Part shown: positions 17,549 to 25,470 of the stretch, piece after piece
Layout of the letters: each line of letters starts with the position of its first letter
Numbering within the stretch: position 1 is the first letter of the stretch
Assembly (NCBI RefSeq): GCF_034359305.1
Contig: NZ_CP110343.1
Coordinates: 776,503 to 815,586, forward strand
Origin: Candidatus Fokinia cryptica
GTDB taxonomy: Bacteria > Pseudomonadota > Alphaproteobacteria > Rickettsiales > Midichloriaceae
Direction: 5' to 3'
Length of the DNA stretch: 39,084 nucleotides
Program-made: the position numbers and the translations under genes
Notes under the pieces: model-generated
What the model was told of the DNA's origin: nothing
Database searches by the model: none
What the model saw: the letters and a program-made list of their open reading frames with translations, nothing else

Positions 17549-18442
17549 TTATGTAGATGAAATTTTATTTTTCTTTAATTGTAGAAAATCTCTCTCAGCA
17601 TGAAAAGAAGATCTTGTTAATGGGCTGGAAGAAACCATCAAGAAGCCTTTACTAAGAGCTATTGTTTTGTATTCGTCAAAAATAGAAGGATGGATGTATT
17701 CTGAAACTTTTACGTGTTTTGTGCTAGGTTGTAAGTATTGTCCTATAGTTATGAAATCTACTTTTGCGGCAATAAGATCATCCATAAGTTGAATGACCTC
17801 AGCTTTTGTTTCTCCCAAACCTAACATAATACCGGATTTAGTGAAAATTTCCGGTACAAGTCGCTTCATTTCAAAAAGTAATTGCAAAGAATGAAAGTAT
17901 CTAGCGCCTGGTCTAATTGAAATATATTTACTAGGAACTGTTTCTAAATTATGGTTAAATACGTCTGGTTTCGCAGAAGCTATGATATTTAGAGCATTAT
18001 CTTTATTTCTAAAATCAGGAGTTAGTACTTCTATTGTTGTGTATGGAGAGTACTGTCTGATAAGTTCTATGCACTGCGAAAAATGAGAAGCTCCACCATC
18101 TTCTAGATCATCTCTATCAACGGAAGTAATAACGACATGCTTTAAATCCATTTCTTGAACTGCTCTAGCTATTTTGAATGGTTCTGTAGGTTCTAGCTTC
18201 TGTGGCTTACCAGTTTTGATATTACAAAATGCACATGCACGTGTACATATGTCGCCCATTATAATGAAAGTTGCATGTTTTTTACTCCAACATTCACCTA
18301 TATTAGGGCATGAAGCCTCCTCACATACGGTACGAAGAGAGTGACGTTTCACGATATCCTGTGTAGCAGCAAAATGTGCACTAGGAGCTTTTACTCTAAT
18401 CCAATCGGGTTTTTTAGCACTTTCAAACGTAAAAAGCGACAT
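17549..18442 (-). CDS. lipA: Lipoyl synthase
   Basis: Radical-SAM enzyme that inserts two sulfurs into octanoyl groups on lipoyl domains of 2-oxoacid dehydrogenases and the glycine cleavage H protein (EC 2.8.1.8). All cluster ligands are seen: Cys40, Cys45 and Cys51 ([12 protein letters not shown], auxiliary cluster), Cys66, Cys70 and Cys73 ([11 protein letters not shown] cluster), and the C-terminal RSS motif at 277-279 whose serine binds the auxiliary cluster. At 297 residues it is a normal length. It lies 11 bases after virB8 in the same direction, so the housekeeping gene and secretion gene share a transcript. Confidence 0.98.
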   Translation of the reverse strand: MSLFTFESAKKPDWIRVKAPSAHFAATQDIVKRHSLRTVCEEASCPNIGECWSKKHATFIIMGDICTRACAFCNIKTGKPQKLEPTEPFKIARAVQEMDLKHVVITSVDRDDLEDGGASHFSQCIELIRQYSPYTTIEVLTPDFRNKDNALNIIASAKPDVFNHNLETVPSKYISIRPGARYFHSLQLLFEMKRLVPEIFTKSGIMLGLGETKAEVIQLMDDLIAAKVDFITIGQYLQPSTKHVKVSEYIHPSIFDEYKTIALSKGFLMVSSSPLTRSSFHAERDFLQLKKNKISST

Positions 18443-18453
18443 TATACTGGAAA

Positions 18454-19107
18454 TTACGTATTTTCTTCAGTCACTCTATAGAGATTTACGTAGAAATTCA
18501 ATGGATTTGCGATAGCTTGTTCTGCTGAAAGAGGTCTATTTTTCTTAAATTCAAATGCAACTAACACCAACTTTCCTACAGATCCTTTTCCTGGATAGTT
18601 AACATTTATTCTTACTTGAGCTGTATTATCATTTAGAAATACTATTGATTTCCAGTCTACTGTAATCATTCCCTTTTCTCCGTATATTGCTGACGGACTT
18701 TGAGGATTAGATGGTGCACTTTTTGCAATGTAACTATCGTAAGATGCTGGAGATGACATTGATGGTACTACGATTCTGTACTGGTACTTGAATGTTTGAG
18801 GTATGTACTCTTCTCTCGCTCTAATATACTGCATTACTAATGCTCTTTTCATTGCGACGTTTGTAGAATACTCTTCAGTTGGGACTGATTTTACAACCGT
18901 CGGGATACCGGTAATGCTATCTATTTCTACTACGAACGGTTCTATAGATTCTGTATTTTTGATATGCTTTATTAAGATTGCAGATGCTATCAAGCCAAAT
19001 AAGCACAACACTACTAATACTGCCAAAACGTTGCGCTGTACAACAGCTATCTCATATGATTCTTTGTACCATGTAGGGGCATTTTGTTCTTTGTTTTGCA
19101 TTGACAT
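18454..19107 (-). CDS. virB8: Type IV secretion system inner-membrane protein VirB8
   Basis: Bitopic inner-membrane protein of the type IV secretion assembly. Its periplasmic NTF2-like domain contacts VirB9/VirB10 and helps nucleate the complex. At 217 residues, it has a short cytoplasmic stretch with the family signature [19 protein letters not shown] (residues 13-31), one membrane helix at about 27-46, then the periplasmic domain with [16 protein letters not shown]. The conserved [12 protein letters not shown] element is near residue 201. No other virB gene is adjacent, as expected from the scattered rvh clusters of Rickettsiales. It heads a probable operon with lipA, an outer membrane protein and an MFS carrier, under a strong predicted promoter. 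The start ATG has another ATG two codons on. Confidence 0.94.
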   Translation of the reverse strand: MSMQNKEQNAPTWYKESYEIAVVQRNVLAVLVVLCLFGLIASAILIKHIKNTESIEPFVVEIDSITGIPTVVKSVPTEEYSTNVAMKRALVMQYIRAREEYIPQTFKYQYRIVVPSMSSPASYDSYIAKSAPSNPQSPSAIYGEKGMITVDWKSIVFLNDNTAQVRINVNYPGKGSVGKLVLVAFEFKKNRPLSAEQAIANPLNFYVNLYRVTEENT

Positions 19108-19146
19108 TTCTTTAAGATCTATCTTACTGCTGCAAGTAGCATTACA

Positions 19147-19175
19147 ATTCTATAAATACACTTTGAGAAAGTCAA
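19147..19175 (-). promoter_or_regulatory. Predicted promoter of the virB8-lipA-omp-mfs operon
   Basis: Minus strand: TTGACT (19175-19170), exactly 17 bases, TAGAAT (19152-19147). This gives 5/6 matches to each consensus box, the best promoter I found in the window. Start of transcription would be near 19140, about 33 bases before the virB8 ATG. The opposite strand of the same 76-base gap must serve mlaA. Confidence 0.6.
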
Positions 19176-19183
19176 ATATTCAG

Positions 19184-19882
19184 ATGTTAGGTAAAATTGT
19201 TGTTGCATTTACTTTTTTATGTGGTTGCTTTTCAACTCTACATCGTGCCGTTGCAGTTGAAGATTCATGTTGCAAGATGAATGATATGTGTGAAAATTCA
19301 CATAGAAGTGTAATGACGTTCAATACTATTGTAAGTGACAAGATGCTCTTCCCGGTTGCAAAAGCAGTAAGAGGTAGTAATAAAGAATATCATAGAGGTT
19401 GTATACATAACTTCTTTTATAATTTGAGAGAGCCATTGTATGCTTTGAATGGATTACTGCAAGGTGATCTTAGGTCAGCGTCACAGAGTATGTGTCGTTT
19501 TATGTTTAATACCACAGTGGGATTATTAGGGACTATTGATGTTGCATCAAAAATTGGCATTCCGGAAATTAGAAATGGATTTGCCGTTACATTTACTAAA
19601 TGGGGGATTCGTGCTGGAAACTACAATGTAATACCGCTTTTTGGACCATCTTGTTCAAGAGATACGTTTGCTCTTGCGATGGATTTTATACTAGATCCAC
19701 TAAATCTAGTTCTTCCAATTGGAGCATTAATAGCAGTTTCTGCTGGAGAAACGATAGTAGCGGTTGATGAAAATTTAGACATTATTCATGATATAAATGA
19801 TATCTCACTAGATCAGTATGCTGCTTTGAAGGCTGCCTACGTAGTCAAATACGGATTACAAGCGGATAAAGTGAATGGATAA
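19184..19882 (+). CDS. mlaA: MlaA (VacJ) family outer-membrane lipid asymmetry lipoprotein
   Basis: Outer-membrane component that removes phospholipids from the outer leaflet and hands them to MlaC. I chose the ATG at 19184 because it gives a lipoprotein signal peptide with LCGC (Cys15 as lipidated residue) and avoids overlap with virB8 on the other strand, although the frame is open much further upstream. It has 232 residues. Family motifs are easy to see: YNLREPLYALNGLLQGD, RFMFNTTVGLLGTIDVASKIG, FTKWGIRAGNYNVIPLFGPS, SRDTFALAMDF. The double Cys near residues 27-28 of the mature N terminus is unusual. No mlaBCDEF genes are adjacent, which is common in Rickettsiales. Confidence 0.93.
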   Translation: MLGKIVVAFTFLCGCFSTLHRAVAVEDSCCKMNDMCENSHRSVMTFNTIVSDKMLFPVAKAVRGSNKEYHRGCIHNFFYNLREPLYALNGLLQGDLRSASQSMCRFMFNTTVGLLGTIDVASKIGIPEIRNGFAVTFTKWGIRAGNYNVIPLFGPSCSRDTFALAMDFILDPLNLVLPIGALIAVSAGETIVAVDENLDIIHDINDISLDQYAALKAAYVVKYGLQADKVNG

Positions 19883-19980
19883 AATTGCTATATTAGAAGC
19901 ATTTTATGTGGCAAATGTAGCATTTACAAAATATATTTTTTCTGGTAAAACGAACGCTGACTATATGTCTTGATAATGTA

Positions 19981-21198
19981 ATGAGTATTGCAAAAGTATG
20001 CTTCTTACTGTTGGCGTCGTTCTTTGTTTTTTCCTCTGAAGTAAGCAGTGGAGGAGAGGTATTTATGAGTCAAGAGTTTGAGAATGTGGATAGTAGTAGT
20101 ATTGATAGTACTATCTACGATAAGGTGTGTAACGGTGAAGCAATTTTAGAAAAATTTCCTGATAAAAAGTTTAAGAAACGTTCTTTGAAGTCTAGAAAAA
20201 AGAAGTATACAATTGCAAAAAAGTACAATGTACACAGTACTCCGAAAGTGAATGGCTTGAAAAAAGTCGGGAAAGCAAGTTCCGATTTAAAGAAGGGTAG
20301 TTCTAAAATGTCGAAGATTATGGCAATCTCTGCTCCAAAATCGGCATCGGGTAATTTTGGTAACGCAAGTGCAGCTGACACTTTGGTTTTTGGAGAACAT
20401 GGAGTGGTTTCAAGTAAAGTATTGAACTACTCTTTACATGCACCACATCAAGAAATAAAGCGGAAAAATGAAGTTGGAGTTGGTGTTAGTATCGGTAGAA
20501 ACATTGGGCACTCTTTACATACTGTAGGAGGTGCGTTAGTGGAGGAAGAAAGTGTTACAAATCTTTCGTTGTATGAGTTTACTGTATCGCTGAACAGAGA
20601 ATTATGGCAGTCGAAATCTGGGGGACTTTCTGTACTTATAGGAGGATTTTGTGGCAATAAGATCGTTACTGGGGATTTTGTTAGTGGAAATGGTATGATA
20701 TTTGGTGTTAGTTCCAAGTTACTGATGCCTTCTTTAAATTCTTTAAAGACAAAAGGTAGCGTCTATTTTGTGCCGTACGTTGAAGGTCGATTGTTTTGGT
20801 GCAATATGAGTTACGAATCTATAGGGAATGTAACAGTAGTATCAGAGAGTGTTGCTAATAAAGTAATGGATAAAAATTCTTGTTCAGAAAGCTGTTATTG
20901 TATACGAGGAGAGCAAATCATACATGATATGTTTGGGATGTACGGTACTGCAATAGCTGGGATGCGTGTTACTGCCGGAAATGTAGTAATTAGTGTTGGA
21001 GCAAGAGTAGATAGAGATTTCCAAGATGTAAAAATATTAGATGGTAAGTTTATGGAAAAGATTACCGGAGAGTGTTTAGAGTGTACTAGTTCTGATGCTG
21101 TGTCGGTGGATAGAATGTATAAAATTGAATCTTCCTCCATAAATAATTCTGGAAGTACATCGTTGTATGGTGTTATCGAATTGTCTTATAGATTTTAA
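19981..21198 (+). CDS. Outer membrane barrel-type protein with a strongly basic linker
   Basis: 405 residues with a clear signal peptide (MSIAKVCFLLLASFFVFSSEVSSG). Residues about 57-120 are extremely basic (KKFKKRSLKSRKKKYTIAKK, then KVNGLKKVGKASSDLKKG). A C-terminal domain of about 250 residues has alternating beta strands (VGVGVSIGRNIG, LSVLIGGFCGN, VISVGARVD) and ends LYGVIELSYRF, with the terminal Phe of BAM substrates. Cysteine clusters (NSCSESCYC near residue 300, GECLECT near 365) could form disulfides. I do not recognise a family. The gene lies 98 bases after mlaA in the same direction. The barrel is inference from strand pattern and C terminus; the basic segment is not typical of such proteins. 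Confidence 0.75.
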   Translation: MSIAKVCFLLLASFFVFSSEVSSGGEVFMSQEFENVDSSSIDSTIYDKVCNGEAILEKFPDKKFKKRSLKSRKKKYTIAKKYNVHSTPKVNGLKKVGKASSDLKKGSSKMSKIMAISAPKSASGNFGNASAADTLVFGEHGVVSSKVLNYSLHAPHQEIKRKNEVGVGVSIGRNIGHSLHTVGGALVEEESVTNLSLYEFTVSLNRELWQSKSGGLSVLIGGFCGNKIVTGDFVSGNGMIFGVSSKLLMPSLNSLKTKGSVYFVPYVEGRLFWCNMSYESIGNVTVVSESVANKVMDKNSCSESCYCIRGEQIIHDMFGMYGTAIAGMRVTAGNVVISVGARVDRDFQDVKILDGKFMEKITGECLECTSSDAVSVDRMYKIESSSINNSGSTSLYGVIELSYRF

Positions 21199-21284
21199 CC
21201 TTTTTAAATATGCTAACATAAACAAGTGTTAACATTACATAGTTTTTCGTTTTATTAATTGCTTTCAGTGCTTTTGTTATAGCG

Positions 21285-21992
21285 ATGGTTCAGAAAAAAT
21301 TGCCTTCAGTAAATTTAAGAGCATATTTCTCTTCTATGACAGATGAAGAGCTTCTTGCTCATGTATGTAGATATGTGGCAAGAAGGGAGCAGGGAGATGT
21401 TATAGCAAAGCAGTTGCTCTCATATTTTGATAATCTTACGAGCGTAGTACATGGTTATTATCTTCCATATCGGAGTGAAATTAGCGAGAAAGTAGAGTTT
21501 TTTATGTCGTTATTGTCTGATATATTTTTCAGATTCATTTCTCCTAAAGGGCTTCAGGGCTTACGTATTCCTAGGGATATAAATCAGCTAGTCGAATATT
21601 GTCGAATAACAATGTCATTTGCGCCTAGAGAAAGTATGTACATATTTCATTTAGATGCTAAAAATACAATCATTGATGAAGATGTTGTAGGCATTGGTAC
21701 TATAGATAGAGTGCCGGTGTATCCTATAGAATTGGTGAAGCTAGCAACTTGGAAAAGAGCTTCATCATTGATAGTAGTACATAATCATGTGAGTGAAAAT
21801 CCTTACCCCTCATCGGCTGATATAGAAGTTACTAGCATAATAGAAGGGCATTTGAGTAAAGCCAATATTCAGCTATTTGATCACTTAATTGTAACTAGGC
21901 TACTATATTATTCTATGAAAAGCCGTAACTGTTATAAAGTACATCATGATTTCCTTTGTGCAGAATACAAAAAAAGCTCTGTAAAAAGATAG
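21285..21992 (+). CDS. radC: RadC family JAB/MPN-domain protein
   Basis: 235 residues. The C-terminal half is the JAB metalloprotease-like domain: the metal-binding motif HNHVSENPYPSSAD supplies His166, His168 and Asp179, matching the RadC pattern HNHPSGxxxPSxxD with the usual Pro-Ser-Gly replaced by Val-Ser-Glu. GTIDRVPVYPIELVKLA before it matches the usual GT...V.PREI element. The N-terminal half corresponds to the helical region of RadC but is divergent. The family's role in the cell is unresolved; the old DNA-repair link for E. coli radC was withdrawn. The start at 21285 is the first ATG, with no clear ribosome-binding site. Confidence 0.92.
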   Translation: MVQKKLPSVNLRAYFSSMTDEELLAHVCRYVARREQGDVIAKQLLSYFDNLTSVVHGYYLPYRSEISEKVEFFMSLLSDIFFRFISPKGLQGLRIPRDINQLVEYCRITMSFAPRESMYIFHLDAKNTIIDEDVVGIGTIDRVPVYPIELVKLATWKRASSLIVVHNHVSENPYPSSADIEVTSIIEGHLSKANIQLFDHLIVTRLLYYSMKSRNCYKVHHDFLCAEYKKSSVKR

Positions 21993-22292
21993 GTGATAAA
22001 AAAATTATCATTTCATTATTACTATAGTAGTAGTTTTTAATATTAAAGATAGACTAAATAAGCGATCATTCGATAGTTCAATTAAATGTTAGTGTAGTTA
22101 TATAATATTGATAAGATATAGTATTATTCGCAAATTTTCTGATAATTGGGTAATTCTTAGTTAGAATCAGATGATATTATATATTAGTGATGGTATTCTA
22201 TTTATACTCTATTTTGTTATTTGTGCTTATTGGTAGTGTCATTTATATTAAAGATACTAGAGATTGTTGAGTTATTTTTATTGTGATGGAGT
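21993..22292 (+). other. 300-base intergenic region before mtaB
   Basis: No credible gene seen on either strand. Just after radC is a perfect AT-only inverted repeat, TGATAA-5-TTATCA (21994-22010), too weak to be a sure terminator. A perfect TATAAT stands at 22101-22106 with a poor -35 (TTCAAT, 18-base spacing). TCTGAT/ATCAGA (22138-22143 and 22166-22171) could form a leader stem, and an overlapping ATTCT/AGAAT (22153-22167) could form an alternative one. Confidence 0.5.
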
Positions 22293-23573
22293 ATGAGTGT
22301 TCAGGTTATTACATTTGGATGTCGGTTAAATTCATATGAGAGTGGTATTATTAAAAAAAATGCCCAGATAGCATCGCTTGTAGATACTGTCATTATTAAT
22401 AGTTGTGCCGTTACTAATGAAGCGGAGAAGAAATTAAGAAAAACAATAAAGAATCTGAGAAAAAAGAATCCTAATTTATCTATTATTCTGACTGGGTGTG
22501 CAGCTCAGATATCTCCAGATTTTTACAAGAATTTTGATGGAGTGGATTTTGTGATAGGTAATAAAGAGAAAATGCAAGAAATGACGTATTCCGATATAAA
22601 GGAAAGGATGTTGAATAAGGGATCTGCAAATAATGTTGTAGTTGGTGATATCATGTCAGTACAGCATATATCTGAGGATGATAATGTGATAACTGAAAGT
22701 AATAGGACCAGAGCATTTATAGAAATTCAAAATGGATGTAATCATAGATGTACTTTTTGTACAATCCCATTTGGTAGAGGAAATAACAGAAGTGTACCAT
22801 TAGGTAGTTTAGTAGAACGTGTTAGAAAGTTAGTTGATTACGGGTATAAAGAGATAATACTCACTGGAGTTGATATTACTGACTATGGTCAAGATCTACC
22901 AATAAAGATAACACTAGGGGATGCTATAAAAAGGCTTTTATCATGTGTGCCAAGTATTTTACGTCTTAGACTATCGTCTATAGATGTTTCAGAAATAGAC
23001 GAGAAGTTATTGCGAGTGATTATAGAAGAAGAAAAATTAATGCCTTTTTTTCACATCAGTATGCAATCGGGTGATCCGATGATTTTGAAGAGAATGAAAC
23101 GCAGACATTCTCCTAAGGATGTAACAAATTTTTGTAAAATAGTAAGAGAATTCAGAAGAGATGCTACATTTGGTGCTGATATAATTACAGGATTTCCTAC
23201 TGAAACAGACGAACACTTTTATAATACCTGCAAATTAATAGAAGAGAATGCTATTTCACATTTACATGTTTTTCCATATTCCCAAAGAGATGGAACTCCT
23301 GCGGCCAAAATGCCTCAAGTTCCTCATCAAATACGAAGAGAAAGAGCTTATAAGTTACGTGAAATAGGGGATAGTATATTGCAAAAGCATTACAATAAAT
23401 ATATAGGGCAAACAGTTAATGTACTATTTGAAAAAGGGAATGAAGGTAAAACAGAGAACAATAGTAAAGTATGTATTCGCACATTAGTGCAGGAGAATAC
23501 GCTCTTACCTGTAAGAGTTATTGAGGTTATGCGAGATAAAGATGAATTGAAGCTGTTAGGAGAGCCTTTATAA
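22293..23573 (+). CDS. mtaB: tRNA threonylcarbamoyladenosine methylthiotransferase MtaB
   Basis: Radical-SAM enzyme that adds a methylthio group to t6A37 of tRNAs reading ANN codons, giving ms2t6A (EC 2.8.4.5). The N-terminal UPF0004 domain carries cluster ligands Cys10, Cys38 and Cys69 (FGCRLNSYES, NSCAVTNEAE, LTGCAAQ). The radical-SAM motif CNHRCTFC is at Cys149, Cys153 and Cys156, followed by IPFGRGNNRSVP and ILTGVDITDYG. A TRAM-like tail occupies about residues 360-426. RLNSYES and TGVDI distinguish MtaB from MiaB and RimO. Start at 22293, with GGAG close upstream, one of the few SD-like sites in the window. Confidence 0.95.
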   Translation: MSVQVITFGCRLNSYESGIIKKNAQIASLVDTVIINSCAVTNEAEKKLRKTIKNLRKKNPNLSIILTGCAAQISPDFYKNFDGVDFVIGNKEKMQEMTYSDIKERMLNKGSANNVVVGDIMSVQHISEDDNVITESNRTRAFIEIQNGCNHRCTFCTIPFGRGNNRSVPLGSLVERVRKLVDYGYKEIILTGVDITDYGQDLPIKITLGDAIKRLLSCVPSILRLRLSSIDVSEIDEKLLRVIIEEEKLMPFFHISMQSGDPMILKRMKRRHSPKDVTNFCKIVREFRRDATFGADIITGFPTETDEHFYNTCKLIEENAISHLHVFPYSQRDGTPAAKMPQVPHQIRRERAYKLREIGDSILQKHYNKYIGQTVNVLFEKGNEGKTENNSKVCIRTLVQENTLLPVRVIEVMRDKDELKLLGEPL

Positions 23574-23589
23574 GGGGTGTAGATTAGAG

Positions 23590-24315
23590 TTATTGTATTA
23601 ATTTCGGTATATCTTTAGAGTGCGAAGAGTATATCACTATATTAGTGTCTTTATCGTTATGTTGAGTTGGCTGCGTTACACTTTCGTTCTTTACATGAAA
23701 AACAAAATCATCTTTGTTTGATGTGTTCGGTTTTTCGATTAAAGCTAAGAAGTACTTGGCTATCATTAATTCATTATCCTCTGGTTCTTGATGTGAAAAT
23801 GCAGTTCTTTCTTGTTCTGTCAAAATGCAATATTTTCCTTCCGTAAATAACATGACATTTGTACGAGTCATTATTGATGGTATTGCATTTGAAAACACTA
23901 AAGAAGTATCAATAAAGGAGTGTTGTAGAGTGATACCATTTTTCTTAAATATTTCATCAATTACATCTGTGGATGGTGTATCTATTGCAATTGCAATAAG
24001 GAATAATTCGCTATTTCCTTTAATTGAAGTATATTTTTCCATTACATGCATAGCTTTCAAGAGACCAAATGCTTCTATATCCCATTGAGTCCAGAAAGCA
24101 ATTACTACTTTTTTTTGGTATAAGTGAGCGAGAGAAAGTGGTTCTGTATCTACAGTTGTAAATGGAATATTTAATAAATTATAATTAGCAGTGATGTGAT
24201 CGTTAGAGTTGCAATAGCTATGTCTAAAACTACTATCCTCAATTGTACTAGCAAAAGAGTGAGGTAAAATCACAATTTCAGTGAAAAAGATAGTAAAGAA
24301 TAAAAATTGTATCAT
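23590..24315 (-). CDS. Exported TlpA-like thioredoxin-fold protein lacking the CxxC
   Basis: 241 residues with an N-terminal signal sequence (IQFLFFTIFFTEIVILPHSFA). Residues 60-190 follow the TlpA/AhpC-TSA fold: VVIAFWTQW at the position of the usual FWATW, FLIAIAIDT, and the cis-Pro region NAIPSIMTRTNVMLF. Where the redox motif WCxxC should be, the sequence is W78-D-I-E-A82, so both catalytic cysteines are gone. The remaining tail is hydrophilic. Redox activity is therefore not expected; a chaperone or binding role is inference. It begins 15 bases after tRNA-Cys on the same strand, so its message would arise by tRNA processing or share the rpsU promoter. Its end faces mtaB. Confidence 0.8.
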   Translation of the reverse strand: MIQFLFFTIFFTEIVILPHSFASTIEDSSFRHSYCNSNDHITANYNLLNIPFTTVDTEPLSLAHLYQKKVVIAFWTQWDIEAFGLLKAMHVMEKYTSIKGNSELFLIAIAIDTPSTDVIDEIFKKNGITLQHSFIDTSLVFSNAIPSIMTRTNVMLFTEGKYCILTEQERTAFSHQEPEDNELMIAKYFLALIEKPNTSNKDDFVFHVKNESVTQPTQHNDKDTNIVIYSSHSKDIPKLIQ

Positions 24316-24330
24316 TGGATCTTCTAAAAG

Positions 24331-24402
24331 AGGCCGGAGTCAGAATCGAACTGACGTATAGCGGATTTGCAATCCGCTGCATTACCACTTTGCTATCCAG
24401 CC
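24331..24402 (-). tRNA. tRNA-Cys (anticodon GCA)
   Basis: 72 bases on the minus strand. The acceptor stem GGCTGGA pairs with TCCGGCC (one G-U), with discriminator T as expected for tRNA-Cys. The D arm contains AGTGGTAAT. The anticodon stem GCGGA/TCCGC has loop TTGCAAA, giving anticodon GCA. The T arm GTCAG-TTCGATT-CTGAC is perfect. CCA is not encoded. It sits between rpsU (27 bases upstream) and the TlpA-like gene (15 bases downstream). Confidence 0.97.
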
Positions 24403-24429
24403 ATATTTATAAACGAGCATTAATGTCGT

Positions 24430-24651
24430 TTACTTCTTCTGTGCCATTCTGAGCCTAGCTATTCTCTTTGTCATTCTTGCAGCATCTAACATTGCTCTCC
24501 TTTTAGCTTGAGATGGCTTTTCTCTAAATCTCTTCATTTTCACCGTCTCTAGTATTCTTTCCTTATACATACGGCGTGATAATTCAGCAAGAGCGCTGGT
24601 AACATCACAAGTTTTATCATCTGTTCTTCTGACTAAGATTTTTATTGCCAC
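24430..24651 (-). CDS. rpsU: 30S ribosomal protein S21
   Basis: Small basic protein of the 30S subunit near the mRNA exit channel and anti-SD region. The core reads IKILVRRTDDKTCDVTSALA, then SRRMYKERILETVKMKRFREKPSQAKRR, the S21 pattern including the EKPSxxxRR element, and a Lys/Arg-rich tail. I use GTG at 24651, which gives 73 residues beginning at the family's usual position. Another in-frame GTG at 24675 would add eight residues; no ATG is available in frame. A hairpin just before the upstream GTG argues against that start. The gene is followed directly by tRNA-Cys. Confidence 0.9.
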   Translation of the reverse strand: MAIKILVRRTDDKTCDVTSALAELSRRMYKERILETVKMKRFREKPSQAKRRAMLDAARMTKRIARLRMAQKK

Positions 24652-24677
24652 AGTAATACATAAAGAGTTATACACAT

Positions 24678-24696
24678 AGCGAACATAATTTTCGCT
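24678..24696 (-). promoter_or_regulatory. Inverted repeat at the predicted 5' end of the rpsU transcript
   Basis: AGCGAA-7-TTCGCT is a perfect 6-base stem. With the predicted promoter at 24703-24731, transcription would begin at about 24696, so the RNA would start with this hairpin. It could be an operator, a stabilising 5' stem or a translational control element. Confidence 0.4.
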
Positions 24697-24702
24697 ACTG
24701 AG

Positions 24703-24731
24703 ATTCTATTTAATTTGCGTCTAAAAATCAA
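24703..24731 (-). promoter_or_regulatory. Predicted promoter for rpsU, tRNA-Cys and TlpA-like gene
   Basis: Minus strand TTGATT (24731-24726), 17 bases, TAGAAT (24708-24703). The same -10 box appears in the virB8 operon promoter. Lies in the 108-base gap shared with the divergent ABC permease. Confidence 0.5.
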
Positions 24732-24783
24732 ATAAAGACAAGGAAAATACTAGTCAATTTTAGTTTTTTACACTACTTATACG

Positions 24784-25449
24784 ATGTTAGCTCTCTTACT
24801 ACATAGCAATGCAATGCAAGATGAATTTTTGCCTAAAATACTGTTTATAGGAGCAGGGATTTTACTAACTTTAAAACTACTATTTGTGAGTTTTACGATA
24901 GGCTTATTTTTAGGTACATTACTCGCAATTCTCAGATTTAACGGAATTTTTTCTCGTAGCATAGATATTTTTGTATCATTTGTGCGTGGTTCACCAATGA
25001 TATTACAGTTGAGTTTTATGTATTTTGTTATTCCACAAGTTACCGGTTTTTCTATGGAAGCGGAGAGTGCTGGATTTATTACTCTTGGTATTAATAGTGC
25101 AGCATATATAGCAGAGATAGTGAGATCTGGTATCAATAGTATTCCGAGTGGTCAATTTGAAGCATCAGCTGCTTTACAAATACCAGTATCATTTATGTGG
25201 AGAGATATAATATTACCGCAGGTTTTGAGAAATATATTTCCTGCGCTAACTAATGAAATCATTACCTTGCTTAAAGAAACTGCATTGATAGCAACTCTTG
25301 GTGGAATGGAGATAATGAGGCGAGCCCAGATCATAGGAGCTGAGGAATTTTCGTATTTTGAGCCTTTAGTGGTAGCTGGTTTGTACTACTATACTTTAGT
25401 GTTATTGATAGAATTTTTCAGTAAAAAAATTGAAAAGAGGTTGTTTTAG
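24784..25449 (+). CDS. Polar amino-acid ABC transporter permease
   Basis: 221 residues with about five membrane helices of the HisM/GlnP permease family. The EAA loop that docks the ATPase is present as GQFEASAALQIPVSFMWRDI near residues 120-140. The family-typical NEIITLLKETALIATLGGMEIM follows it, and SFVRGSPMILQL is near residue 60. Neither the ATPase nor the substrate-binding protein is next to it, so it must pair with parts encoded elsewhere; the substrate is probably an amino acid such as glutamine, but this is inference. First gene of a plus-strand cluster; the helicase gene starts 21 bases after its stop. Confidence 0.92.
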   Translation: MLALLLHSNAMQDEFLPKILFIGAGILLTLKLLFVSFTIGLFLGTLLAILRFNGIFSRSIDIFVSFVRGSPMILQLSFMYFVIPQVTGFSMEAESAGFITLGINSAAYIAEIVRSGINSIPSGQFEASAALQIPVSFMWRDIILPQVLRNIFPALTNEIITLLKETALIATLGGMEIMRRAQIIGAEEFSYFEPLVVAGLYYYTLVLLIEFFSKKIEKRLF

Positions 25450-25470
25450 GGGTAATTTGGCGTTTTTTTT

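Noticed and set aside
18803-19183. Upstream extension of the mlaA reading frame
   Set aside because: It runs antisense to virB8, and the lipoprotein signal peptide starts at the ATG at 19184. The extension is merely an open frame.
21994-22010. TGATAA-5-TTATCA after radC as a rho-independent terminator
   Set aside because: The stem is entirely A/T except for one G-C pair and the following run is not a proper T-tract; left as a note in the intergenic entry.
24328-24345. Sequence after tRNA-Cys as a terminator
   Set aside because: TCTTTTAGAAGA is partly self-complementary but lacks a T-run and is directly followed by the next start codon.
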